From the NCBI GenBank assembly GCA_964454975.1, contig CAYVVD010000014.1, positions 1-64,000 on the forward strand: a stretch of DNA of 64,000 nucleotides. Reading direction: 5' to 3'. The position numbers were made by a program, and so were the translations under genes. Shown piece after piece: positions 18,051 to 26,594 of the stretch. Origin of the DNA: CAYVVD01 sp964454975. Lineage in GTDB: Bacteria; Bacteroidota; Ignavibacteria; Kapaibacteriales; UBA2268. Below the pieces are notes generated by a model that saw nothing but the letters and a program-made list of their open reading frames with translations, made no database searches and had not been told where the DNA came from. The stretch's first letter is position 1; each line of letters begins with the position of its first letter.

Positions 18051-18076
18051 TAAGTTTTTTAAACCGGATATTTAAT

Positions 18077-18580
18077 ATGGTTTTAATAAATATCCAGGGA
18101 ATGCCGGATGGTGTCAGTACTATTCATATCGAAAAAAATGTCGATGACGTTGAGGGCATATTCCCGGAGTTCTTTGGAATAGTCAGGTTAGAGGGTGAAT
18201 TAAGAAAATTTAAAAACAGATTTTCATTTCATGGAACTGTATCAAGCAAAGCTAAACTTGTCTGCGACCGCTCTCTGAAAGAATTCACTGAGGAAATTTC
18301 ATCTGAAATAAAAATCGCGTTTATTAAGGATACTGAACTTTACCGTATTGCGAAGGAACGTGGAGATGAATCACGAGATGAAAACATCATTCATGAAGAC
18401 GAAAAACATCTGAACCTGACTGAAGAGATTGCCCAGCAGTTAGCAGTAATGATACCAATGAAAAAAATTGCTCCGGAGTTCAGGAAAAAAGAACTGGATG
18501 ATATTTACCCTGAAGTTAATAGCAAGAGCAATAAAATAGACGACAGGTGGGAAGGACTCAAAAACTTGAAATTAAATTAA
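18077..18580 (+). CDS. DUF177 (YceD) protein
   Basis: A 167-residue acidic protein of the DUF177/YceD family, which almost always precedes rpmF, as here. The typical features are a central Cys-containing strand (AKLVCDRSLKEFTEEISSEI, where many members have CxRCL), followed by an acidic segment and the helix LNLTEEIAQQLAVMIPMK. In E. coli and plants members are linked to 23S rRNA or ribosome maturation; the molecular role is unsettled. It is the first gene of the lipid operon, directly behind the promoter at 18020. Confidence 0.88.
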   Translation: MVLINIQGMPDGVSTIHIEKNVDDVEGIFPEFFGIVRLEGELRKFKNRFSFHGTVSSKAKLVCDRSLKEFTEEISSEIKIAFIKDTELYRIAKERGDESRDENIIHEDEKHLNLTEEIAQQLAVMIPMKKIAPEFRKKELDDIYPEVNSKSNKIDDRWEGLKNLKLN

Positions 18581-18605
18581 TTCATTTGATATAGGATTTA
18601 CCAGA

Positions 18606-18782
18606 ATGGCGCATCCAAAGCGAAAAATATCTAAGACCAGAAGGGACAAACGCAGAACGCATTATAAAGCAACTGCGCTTACTACTTCAAAATGCCCTAA
18701 TTGCGGCGCACAGAAGATTTCACATGCAGCCTGCCCTGAGTGCGGTTACTACAACGGACGTAAAGTAGTAGAGTCAATATAA
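18606..18782 (+). CDS. rpmF: 50S ribosomal protein L32
   Basis: A 58-residue ribosomal protein read from an ATG at 18606. It begins MAHPKRKISKTRRDKRR, the L32 signature, and has the zinc-binding pairs CPNC and CPEC, followed by GYYNGRKVVES. Its place between DUF177 and plsX is conserved across bacteria. Confidence 0.97.
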   Translation: MAHPKRKISKTRRDKRRTHYKATALTTSKCPNCGAQKISHAACPECGYYNGRKVVESI

Positions 18783-18803
18783 TTTGATTTGAATATTTAA
18801 ATT

Positions 18804-18834
18804 AATACCCCGGGTTAAATCCGGGGTATTTGTT
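18804..18834 (+). terminator. Hairpin after rpmF, possible attenuating terminator
   Basis: A perfect 10-base stem AATACCCCGG / CCGGGGTATT with a 7-base loop, followed by TGTTT rather than a long T run. It starts 21 bases after the rpmF stop and overlaps the upstream side of plsX. It could reduce fab-gene expression relative to ribosomal protein L32, or protect the mRNA 3' end. Confidence 0.6.
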
Positions 18835-18850
18835 TAATACCAAGGGTCGA

Positions 18851-19858
18851 ATGTCTAATAAAAAATACAGGATTGCGATTGATGCAATGGGCAGTGACTT
18901 TGCTCCAGAAAACGAAGTTCGTGGCGCAGAACTTCTGGGTTCAGAGAAAACTGCTCAAAATGCTGAGCTTATTTTTGTTGGCAAGCAGGAATTAATCGAA
19001 AAAACAATCTTGGGAAAATCAATTAAACTTCCTTATGAAATAGTGAATGCCGACGAGGTAATCACTATGGAAGACAAGGCAACATCTGCAATAAAAGAAA
19101 AAAGAAACTCTTCTTTGTTCATTGGTAATGAACTTGTTAATGAAGGTCGAGCTGATGCAATAATATCAGCAGGGAACACCGGAGCAATGATGAGCGCCGC
19201 AACTATCATTCTCGGCAGAATCAGGGGTGTTTCCAGGCCAACAATCGGGTCTTTTTTTCCAACTGTAGCATCATATCCTACTCTTCTGCTTGATGTAGGG
19301 GTTACCGTTGACAGCCGCCCACGATTTCTTTATGAATATGCAGTCATGGGAAACATTTACTACAAAAATGTCCTCGGGGAACCAAATCCCAGGATAGGAC
19401 TTCTTAATGTTGGCGAAGAAAGTAGCAAGGGTACGGAAGATTATAAAGAAGCGAATAAACTTTTATCCGAATCATCCCTTAATTTTATCGGGAATGTTCA
19501 GGGTAGCGATATTTTTATGGCGAATGCACATATAATAGTATGTGACGGTTTTACCGGAAATGTTATCCTGAAATTTGCCGAAAGCTTCCTTGGATTTATG
19601 AAAAGAAAATTCAAAAACTTTGCAGATAAAAATATAATCAATAAATTCAAAGTTGCTTTGACTGTACCGGCGCTTACAGCAATAGCCACTGAGCTGGACT
19701 ACCAGCAATATGGTGGTGTTCCGCTTCTGGGTGTGAACGGAACTGTGATTATCGGGCATGGAAAATCCTCGCCTCTTGCTATTAAAAATATGCTTTTGAG
19801 GGCGATTGAAGCAGTGGAATCCGGAGTTAATAAAAAAATTGAAACAGCATTGAATTAA
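18851..19858 (+). CDS. plsX: Phosphate acyltransferase PlsX
   Basis: PlsX converts acyl-ACP and phosphate to acyl phosphate, the donor for glycerol-3-phosphate acylation in phospholipid synthesis. Motifs are IAIDAMGSDFAPENEV at the start, SAGNTGAMMSAA near residue 110, LLDVGVTVDSRP, and CDGFTGNVILK. The ATG at 18851 is chosen over a TTG at 18830 because it has a ribosome-binding site (AAGGG) and gives the usual length (335 residues). Confidence 0.97.
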   Translation: MSNKKYRIAIDAMGSDFAPENEVRGAELLGSEKTAQNAELIFVGKQELIEKTILGKSIKLPYEIVNADEVITMEDKATSAIKEKRNSSLFIGNELVNEGRADAIISAGNTGAMMSAATIILGRIRGVSRPTIGSFFPTVASYPTLLLDVGVTVDSRPRFLYEYAVMGNIYYKNVLGEPNPRIGLLNVGEESSKGTEDYKEANKLLSESSLNFIGNVQGSDIFMANAHIIVCDGFTGNVILKFAESFLGFMKRKFKNFADKNIINKFKVALTVPALTAIATELDYQQYGGVPLLGVNGTVIIGHGKSSPLAIKNMLLRAIEAVESGVNKKIETALN

Positions 19859-19867
19859 GGAATTTAA

Positions 19868-20863
19868 ATGACAGCAACAATTACTTCAATAGCTCACTAC
19901 GTACCACCTGATGTATATCCTAATACTTATTTTGAAAATTACCTTGATACGAATGACGAATGGATAGTAACCCGAACCGGCATAAAAGAGCGTCGTTTTT
20001 TAAAGGAAGGCGCAACTTCTGACTTGATCATCCCTGCTGCCGAAGAATGTATAAGAAAACGAGGTATAAGCAAAGATGAAATTGATTGTGTGATTGTTCC
20101 AACTGTTACGCCCGACCATATGTTTCCTGCAACGGCAGCAGTCGTGCAACATAAGCTTGGGCTAAAGAAAGCCTGGGGGTTCGATCTTTCCGCAGCTTGT
20201 TCAGGGTTTGTTTTTGCGATAGTAACGGCTGCAAAACTTGTCGAAGGTGGTGCTGCTAATAGAGTTCTGCTTTGCGGCGCTGATAAAATGACTTCAATTC
20301 TGAATCTTCAGGACAGGGCTCAGGCTATTTTGTTTGGCGACGGAGCAGGAGTTTGCCTTATTGAGAAAAGTGATGACCCCAATTACGGTATTCTTGACCA
20401 ATTGTTATTTATTGACGGAGAAGGTGGTCAATACCTGCACCAGGTTGCAGGTGGAAGCTTCAAGCCCGCGTCACATGAAACCGTTGATAATAAAGAGCAT
20501 TTTATCTATCAGGATGGTCAGGCAGTTTTTAAAGCAGCTGTTAAAGGCATGGCTGATGTTTCACTCGATATAATGAAGAAAAACAACATGACTTCTGATG
20601 ATGTTGCCTGGCTTGTGCCTCACCAGGCTAATCACAGGATTATTGTAGCCACAGCAAAAAGAATGAACCTTGATCCGGAAAAGGTAATGATTAATATTGA
20701 TAAATATGGTAATACAACTGCCGCAACCATACCACTGTGTCTTTCTGAATGGCATGAAAGAGGCCGGATAAAAAAAGGCGACAATATCGTCCTTTCAAGT
20801 TTTGGTGCGGGGTACACCTGGGGAGCTGTTTATTTAAAATGGAATATGAACGAGGGTAATTGA
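19868..20863 (+). CDS. fabH: 3-oxoacyl-ACP synthase III (KAS III)
   Basis: FabH starts fatty acid synthesis by condensing acetyl-CoA (or a branched acyl-CoA) with malonyl-ACP. The catalytic triad is visible: Cys in DLSAACSGFVFA, His in VPHQANHRI and Asn in YGNTTAATIPLCL. The 331-residue length is normal. It starts 9 bp after plsX, and its TGA overlaps the fabD ATG. Confidence 0.97.
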   Translation: MTATITSIAHYVPPDVYPNTYFENYLDTNDEWIVTRTGIKERRFLKEGATSDLIIPAAEECIRKRGISKDEIDCVIVPTVTPDHMFPATAAVVQHKLGLKKAWGFDLSAACSGFVFAIVTAAKLVEGGAANRVLLCGADKMTSILNLQDRAQAILFGDGAGVCLIEKSDDPNYGILDQLLFIDGEGGQYLHQVAGGSFKPASHETVDNKEHFIYQDGQAVFKAAVKGMADVSLDIMKKNNMTSDDVAWLVPHQANHRIIVATAKRMNLDPEKVMINIDKYGNTTAATIPLCLSEWHERGRIKKGDNIVLSSFGAGYTWGAVYLKWNMNEGN

Positions 20864-21792
20864 TGCATTCAGCGTTATTGTTTTCTGGCCAGGGTTCGCA
20901 ATATGTGGGGATGATGAAGGATATATATGATAAACATCCCTCAGCAAAAGAATTAATTGATAGTGCAGATGACATACTCGGTTTTGAATTGAGCAATATC
21001 TGTTTTAACGGGCCTTTGGAGACCCTGAAGGAAACTCGTTACACACAACCGGCATTATTTCTTCATAGTGCGGTCGTTTTTAATCTATTAAAAGAAAAAC
21101 TTGAGTTCAACGCAGTAGCAGGCCACTCTGTTGGTGAGATTGCTGCATTATATGCTGCAGGATGTATTACATTCGAGGAAGCGCTTAAACTGGTAGCCCT
21201 TAGAGGCAAACTCATGTTTGAAGCCGGAGAAAAAGAGCCCGGAACTATGTTCGCAGTAATTAACATGCCCGACGAGGATGTTAGCCGTGTTTCCAAAGAG
21301 CTGACAGCAAACGGAAACGGTAATGTTGTAGTAGCTGCAAATTTCAATACAACTGGGCAAGTTGTTGTCTCAGGGAACAGAGATTATCTTCGGAAAAATG
21401 CTGAGGCATTTAAGGAAGCAGGTGCCAGAATGGTCAAAGAACTCGCTGTTAGCGGCGCATTTCATTCGCCCTTGATGAAACCTGCTAAAACTGAATTGCG
21501 AATTGCAATTGAAAAGATACACTTTAAAAACGCCGAGGTTTCGGTTTATCCGAATTTTTCTGCAAATCCCGAATCTAATGGAGATTCTCTAAAAAATTCA
21601 CTTATTGAACAATTAACAGCTCCGGTACTTTGGACTCAAACCCTTAACAATATGAAGGCAAACGGAATAAACAATTTTATTGAAATAGGAGCAGGAAACG
21701 TATTACAGGGACTTGTTAAAAGAACACTAAATGATGTTGAATTTTCAGGAGTTGACAATTTAAAAGACTTAGAAAAGATTCTCTCAAATTAA
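20863..21792 (+). CDS. fabD: Malonyl-CoA:ACP transacylase
   Basis: FabD loads malonyl groups onto ACP. It opens with ALLFSGQGSQYVGM, has the catalytic serine in AGHSVGEIAALYAAG (near residue 91) and the active-site His in GAFHSPLMKPA (near 201). At 309 residues the length is standard. ATG at 20863 shares its A with the fabH TGA (TGATG), a better start than the TTG just before it. Confidence 0.97.
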   Translation: MHSALLFSGQGSQYVGMMKDIYDKHPSAKELIDSADDILGFELSNICFNGPLETLKETRYTQPALFLHSAVVFNLLKEKLEFNAVAGHSVGEIAALYAAGCITFEEALKLVALRGKLMFEAGEKEPGTMFAVINMPDEDVSRVSKELTANGNGNVVVAANFNTTGQVVVSGNRDYLRKNAEAFKEAGARMVKELAVSGAFHSPLMKPAKTELRIAIEKIHFKNAEVSVYPNFSANPESNGDSLKNSLIEQLTAPVLWTQTLNNMKANGINNFIEIGAGNVLQGLVKRTLNDVEFSGVDNLKDLEKILSN

Positions 21793-21838
21793 AATTTATT
21801 CGTAAATTGAACTTTTGATTAATTCAAACAGCAAAGTG

Positions 21839-22585
21839 ATGAAGGGTAGTTTGGCAGGACAGACAGCAATTGTAACAGGCGGATGCAGGGGAATTGGCAA
21901 GGCAATTTGTGAGCGCTTTATCAAAGATGGCGCTTATGTTTTTGCCGCTGATTATGTGCTTCCTGAAAACCCCGGGAAAGTATTTGAAAGTGAGGAATTA
22001 AATTCTGGAATTATTTGTATTCAGTGTGATGTAACAAGTGAAGAATCTGTCAATAACCTGATAAATAATGTAAAAAAGCAAAGAGACTCTATTGATATTT
22101 TTGTTAATAATGCTGGCATAACAAGAGACAATCTGATGCTTCGCATGAAATCCGATGATTGGGACGCTGTGCTAAATACTAATCTGAAAGGTGCATTTTT
22201 ATGTACAAAAGCAGTAAGCAGAATAATGATGTCCCAAAGAAGTGGCAGGATTATCAACATCGGATCGGTAGTTGGTACTATGGGCAATGCCGGGCAAGCG
22301 AATTATTCAGCATCCAAAGCAGGCTTAATCGGATTTACAAAGTCTTCAGCAAGGGAGCTTGCATCCAGGAATATCCTGGTTAATTTGATTGCCCCCGGAT
22401 TTGTCAATACAGCAATGACAGATGAACTGACAGATGAGCAAAGAGAGAAGTTTTTAGATGTAATACCGCTCAAAAGGAAAGCAGAGCCTGAAGATATAGC
22501 CGCTGCGGCCGCTTTTTTAGCTTCGAATGACGCTGCTTACATAACCGGGCAGGTATTGCACGTTAACGGTGGAATGCTAATGTAA
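21839..22585 (+). CDS. fabG: 3-oxoacyl-ACP reductase
   Basis: A 248-residue NADPH-dependent short-chain dehydrogenase performing the first reduction of the fatty acid elongation cycle. It has the cofactor motif TGGCRGIGKAI, the NNAGITRDNLMLRM stretch typical of FabG, the catalytic Ser in INIGSVVG and the YSASKAG Tyr/Lys motif. The C-terminus ITGQVLHVNGGMLM is canonical. The ATG at 21839 gives the normal N-terminus; the frame remains open for 8 more codons upstream. Confidence 0.96.
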   Translation: MKGSLAGQTAIVTGGCRGIGKAICERFIKDGAYVFAADYVLPENPGKVFESEELNSGIICIQCDVTSEESVNNLINNVKKQRDSIDIFVNNAGITRDNLMLRMKSDDWDAVLNTNLKGAFLCTKAVSRIMMSQRSGRIINIGSVVGTMGNAGQANYSASKAGLIGFTKSSARELASRNILVNLIAPGFVNTAMTDELTDEQREKFLDVIPLKRKAEPEDIAAAAAFLASNDAAYITGQVLHVNGGMLM

Positions 22586-22620
22586 CAAAATATGTATAAC
22601 ATTAATCAGCAGAGGTAATA

Positions 22621-22860
22621 ATGGCAGACCTAAAAGCAAAGGTAACAGAAATAATCGTAAACAAGCTTGGCGTAGAAGAATCGCAGATAACGGATGAAGC
22701 ATCATTCACAAAGGATCTGGGTGCTGATTCTCTTGACACTGTTGAGCTAATTATGGAATTCGAGAAGGAGTTCGATCTTACGATTGAAGATAGCGATGCA
22801 GAGAAGATACAGACTGTAGGCCAGGTCGTCTCCTATTTGAACGAAAAACTCGGCCAATAA
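22621..22860 (+). CDS. acpP: Acyl carrier protein
   Basis: A 79-residue acidic carrier protein. The serine that receives phosphopantetheine is in LGADSLDTVELIMEFE (near residue 38). It carries growing acyl chains for the Fab enzymes encoded on both sides. Confidence 0.98.
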   Translation: MADLKAKVTEIIVNKLGVEESQITDEASFTKDLGADSLDTVELIMEFEKEFDLTIEDSDAEKIQTVGQVVSYLNEKLGQ

Positions 22861-22885
22861 TTCTGATAAGAAAAAGAGGATTTGA

Positions 22886-24145
22886 ATGCCAAAATATGAT
22901 TACCCGAAGATTGTTATTACCGGTTTGGGAGTTGTTTCCCCTATCGGTAATACAACGGAGGATTTTTGGAATGGCGTTTTAGAAGGTAAAAGTGGTTCAG
23001 CGCCAATCACTCGTTTTGATGCAAGCGAGTTTAAAACTACATTCGCTTGCGAAGTGAAGAATTATGACCCACTACTGCATCTTGACAAGAAACAGGTTCA
23101 GCGGATGGATCTGTTTACCCAGTTTGCAATGTCTGCTGCGACTATGGCAGTGGAGGATGCGGGTATTGACTTCGAAAAAACCAATAAGGATCGGATTGGA
23201 GTCATAATTGGCTCGGGTATTGGTGGAATGTGGACATACCATCATCAACAACAGCAATTATACGATAGAGATGGAAAACCGGACCGAATTTCCCCGTTTT
23301 TTGTCCCGATGCTAATCTCAGACATAGCTGCAGGATACATAGCAATCAAGTGGGGTCTTAAAGGACCCAATTATGCCACTGTTTCAGCTTGTGCAACTTC
23401 ATCACATTCAATTGCAGACTCTCTTATGCTTATGCAACGAGGGGACGCAGATGTTATGGTTGTTGGTGGCAGCGAAGCTGTTATTTGCCCGATGGGCGTT
23501 GGTGGATTTAATGCTATGAAAGCTTTGTCCGTAAGAAATGATGACCCTGCAACAGCAAGCAGGCCATTTGATAAGGACAGGGATGGTTTTGTAATGGGTG
23601 AAGGCGGTGGAGTGCTAATTCTTGAAACCTATGAACACGCCATGAATCGCGGTGCAAAAATTTATGCTGAGCTTGCCGGTATAGGGTTGACTGATGATGC
23701 ATTCCATATTACCCAACCTGCTCCGGGCGGTGAAGGCGCAGTAAGATCCATGGATCTTGCAATAAAAGATGCGGGACTTGTACACGAAGACATTGATTAT
23801 ATCAATGCACATGGTACATCAACTCCTTTCAATGACAGAAATGAAACAATGGCTATAAAAACAAGCTTTGGCGATCACGCATACAAGCTTGCTGTTAGCT
23901 CTACAAAATCTATGACAGGGCATTTATTGGGCTCTGCAGGTGCTATTGAGGCAATTGCGACAACCCTTGCAATAAAACATGGAATGTTGCCTCCAACGAT
24001 AAATCATTTCACTCCTGATCCGGACTGTGATTTGAACTTTGTTCCAAACAAACCTGAAAAGAGAGAAGTAAAAGCCGCATTAAGCAATACATTCGGGTTC
24101 GGTGGGCATAATGCTACAATTTGTTTGAAGGCATTTGAAGAATAG
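22886..24145 (+). CDS. fabF: 3-oxoacyl-ACP synthase II
   Basis: FabF elongates acyl-ACP with malonyl-ACP. The 419-residue protein has VVITGLGVVSPIGN at the start, the catalytic Cys in VSACATSSHSI (near residue 168), and the two His residues in NAHGTSTPFNDRNE and SMTGHLLGSAGAIEA. It follows acpP by 25 bp. Confidence 0.98.
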   Translation: MPKYDYPKIVITGLGVVSPIGNTTEDFWNGVLEGKSGSAPITRFDASEFKTTFACEVKNYDPLLHLDKKQVQRMDLFTQFAMSAATMAVEDAGIDFEKTNKDRIGVIIGSGIGGMWTYHHQQQQLYDRDGKPDRISPFFVPMLISDIAAGYIAIKWGLKGPNYATVSACATSSHSIADSLMLMQRGDADVMVVGGSEAVICPMGVGGFNAMKALSVRNDDPATASRPFDKDRDGFVMGEGGGVLILETYEHAMNRGAKIYAELAGIGLTDDAFHITQPAPGGEGAVRSMDLAIKDAGLVHEDIDYINAHGTSTPFNDRNETMAIKTSFGDHAYKLAVSSTKSMTGHLLGSAGAIEAIATTLAIKHGMLPPTINHFTPDPDCDLNFVPNKPEKREVKAALSNTFGFGGHNATICLKAFEE

Positions 24146-24162
24146 GCTGCATTTGATATAAT

Positions 24163-25002
24163 GTGAAGGACATCTTTCAAAATATTTACAATGGGCTGTT
24201 AAGATTCAGCCCGTTGAAAAACCTACTTAAAACAAAATCCGGCCGGCAGGATAAATTCCCAATGGTTGGATTTTTATTATTTGAGAAAAAGGTAAGATTA
24301 GAAAATATTATCGGTTTCCCAATTAGCAGAACAGAAGTTTACGAGCAAGCGCTCATTCACCGTTCTTACCTCCAGGTACTCGACGGCGAAAAAATATACT
24401 CCAACGAACGTTTAGAATTTTTAGGCGATTCTGTTTTGAATCTTGTTGTTACAGATTATTTATTTTCTATGCACACAAAGGTTGACGAAGGTGAATTAAC
24501 CAAAATGCGTTCCTGGCTCGTAAATAAGAATTCACTCGCTTTGTGTGCAAAAAAAATGAATCTGCAGGATTTTATTATGATGAGTTTTAGTGCAGAGCGA
24601 GCATTAAAGAGCGGAAGCGATTCGATTTTGGCTGATGCTATGGAGGCGCTTATTGCAGCTGTGTACATTGACAACGGACTCGAACAGGCAAGGCGTTTTA
24701 TTAAAAACACATTACTTCCTATACTAATGGAATACAGGGTAATGGTTGATAAGAACTTCAAGAGCATATTGCTTGAAGAATTGCAATCCAAAGGGCAACA
24801 TACACCTGTTTATAACGTGATAGAAGAATACGGGCCCGATCATGATAAAGAATTTTTGGTCGGGGTTTTTGTTGAGGAAGAATTGATTGGCCAAGGCAGG
24901 GGCAAGAGTAAAAAGCTTGCTGAACAAATGGCCGCTAAAATTGCACTGGAAAAAATTGAAGCAAAAATAAAAGAGGATTTAAATGGAGAAATTAATTTTT
25001 GA
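24163..25002 (+). CDS. rnc: Ribonuclease III
   Basis: RNase III cleaves double-stranded RNA in rRNA and mRNA maturation. The catalytic signature NERLEFLGDSVLNLVV is at about residues 87-102, and the acidic DAMEALIAAVYID near 160 completes the active site. The C-terminal dsRNA-binding domain starts near 205 (SILLEELQSKGQHTPVYNV). At 279 residues it has about 45 extra N-terminal residues over E. coli Rnc. Translation starts at GTG 24163; the ATG two bases earlier runs straight into a stop. The 3' end overlaps gcvPB by 20 bases. Confidence 0.95.
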   Translation: MKDIFQNIYNGLLRFSPLKNLLKTKSGRQDKFPMVGFLLFEKKVRLENIIGFPISRTEVYEQALIHRSYLQVLDGEKIYSNERLEFLGDSVLNLVVTDYLFSMHTKVDEGELTKMRSWLVNKNSLALCAKKMNLQDFIMMSFSAERALKSGSDSILADAMEALIAAVYIDNGLEQARRFIKNTLLPILMEYRVMVDKNFKSILLEELQSKGQHTPVYNVIEEYGPDHDKEFLVGVFVEEELIGQGRGKSKKLAEQMAAKIALEKIEAKIKEDLNGEINF

Positions 25003-26422
25003 GAAAAGCAGAGCAGGCAGAAAAGGATATACATTGCCCGATTTTGATATTCCCGAATACTCAATTGAACAAGAAATTGGAAACAAATATTTAAGAAATA
25101 ATTCCGCTGATCTGCCTGAAATAAGCGAACTTGAAATTGCGAGGCATTTTCTCAGGCTCTCTCATTTAAACTATAACATTGAACAGGGTTTTTACCCCCT
25201 TGGTTCCTGCACAATGAAGTATAACCCTAAGGTTAATGAGAAAACAGCATCTATTCCTGGATTTTCGGAGCTTCACCCTTGTTCTGAAGAGTATATGGCA
25301 CAGGGTGCAATACAATTGATGTATGAGCTCAGGGAATGTCTCAAGGAAGTTACAGGGCTGCCTGGTGTTTCATTGCAACCAGCAGCAGGATCCCAGGGTG
25401 AACTAACCGGAATACTTATGTTTAAGAAGTATTTTGAGGAAAGGGGAGAGACACAAAGAACCAAAATACTTATCCCGGACTCTGCCCATGGCACAAATCC
25501 CGCATCGGCAGCTATCGGAGGTTTTGATGTTGTTCATCTGAAATCTTATGATGACGGCAGAGTTGACCTGGAAGACCTTGCATCCAAATGTGGTGATGAT
25601 GTTGCCGGCCTGATGCTTACAAATCCCAATACTACCGGGCTGTTCGAATATAATATTAGGAAAATTGAAGAACTTGTGCATGGATGTGGTGGTCTAATGT
25701 ACATGGACGGTGCCAATCTGAATGCCCTGCTTGGTATTGCACGTCCCGGGAACATGAAATTCGACTGTGTTCATATTAATCTGCACAAAACCTTTTCCAC
25801 ACCTCACGGTGGTGGCGGACCAGGTGCCGGGCCTGTCTGCGTTAGTGAAAAACTCACTGATTATTTGCCTGTCCCCCAAATTGAAAAACATGGCGATACT
25901 TATGTATTAAACATGGACAAACCGCATTCCATCGGTAAAGTGCATTCATTCTTTGGAAATTTTGGTGTTCATGTAAGAGCTTATACCTATATACGTATCC
26001 ATGGAGCTGACGGACTCCGTAAAATCAGTGAAAACGCTATAATCAATGCCAATTACCTGTTCAGCAAGTTAAAGGGTAAATTTGCTGTTCCATTCGATGA
26101 ACACTGCATGCACGAACTTATTTTGAGCGGCGATAAACAAAAAGAATTGGGCGTCAGCACAAAAGATATTGCCAAAAGGCTGCTTGATTACGGCTATCAT
26201 GCTCCAACTGTGTACTTTCCCCTTACTGTTCATGAAGCAATGCTAATTGAGCCGACTGAAACAGAGAGCGTTGAAGATATAGATGCTTTTGCAGAGGCAA
26301 TGCTTTCAATTGCAATTGAAGCTGAAGAGAACCCGGATCTTGTAAAGTCTGCCCCAACAAGTACAAAACTACGCCGCCTGGATGATGCACTCGCTGCAAG
26401 GAATCTAAATATTAAGTGGTAG
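24983..26422 (+). CDS. gcvPB: Glycine decarboxylase P-protein, subunit 2
   Basis: A 479-residue PLP enzyme forming half of the split P-protein of the glycine cleavage system. The cofactor lysine is in HINLHKTFSTPHGGGGPGAG (about residues 260-280). Other family blocks are GFYPLGSCTMKYNPK and GSQGELTGILMFKKYF. The partner gcvPA is not in the window. The split arrangement occurs in Chlorobi-like bacteria, Thermotoga and many others, while many Bacteroidetes have a fused protein. Its start lies inside the end of rnc. Confidence 0.96.
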   Translation: MEKLIFEKSRAGRKGYTLPDFDIPEYSIEQEIGNKYLRNNSADLPEISELEIARHFLRLSHLNYNIEQGFYPLGSCTMKYNPKVNEKTASIPGFSELHPCSEEYMAQGAIQLMYELRECLKEVTGLPGVSLQPAAGSQGELTGILMFKKYFEERGETQRTKILIPDSAHGTNPASAAIGGFDVVHLKSYDDGRVDLEDLASKCGDDVAGLMLTNPNTTGLFEYNIRKIEELVHGCGGLMYMDGANLNALLGIARPGNMKFDCVHINLHKTFSTPHGGGGPGAGPVCVSEKLTDYLPVPQIEKHGDTYVLNMDKPHSIGKVHSFFGNFGVHVRAYTYIRIHGADGLRKISENAIINANYLFSKLKGKFAVPFDEHCMHELILSGDKQKELGVSTKDIAKRLLDYGYHAPTVYFPLTVHEAMLIEPTETESVEDIDAFAEAMLSIAIEAEENPDLVKSAPTSTKLRRLDDALAARNLNIKW

Positions 26423-26459
26423 TTTATGCAGGAAGTACTTGGGTAAAATAATTTCTCAC

Positions 26460-26481
26460 GGGGCGATTCACGAATCGCCCC
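26460..26481. repeat. GC-rich palindrome downstream of gcvPB
   Basis: GGGGCGATT, tetraloop CACG, then AATCGCCCC: a near-perfect 22-base palindrome in an AT-rich gap, followed a few bases later by TTTTT. It may serve as the gcvPB terminator, or be one copy of a dispersed palindromic element. Confidence 0.6.
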
Positions 26482-26594
26482 TAAGGTTTTTAACACATCT
26501 GTAACTATATACCTTACAAAACGTCTTTAAAATTAAACTTTCATTTAGAAATTTTCGTCAAAAATAATAATCTCGATTTTAAACCGGAGAAAGG

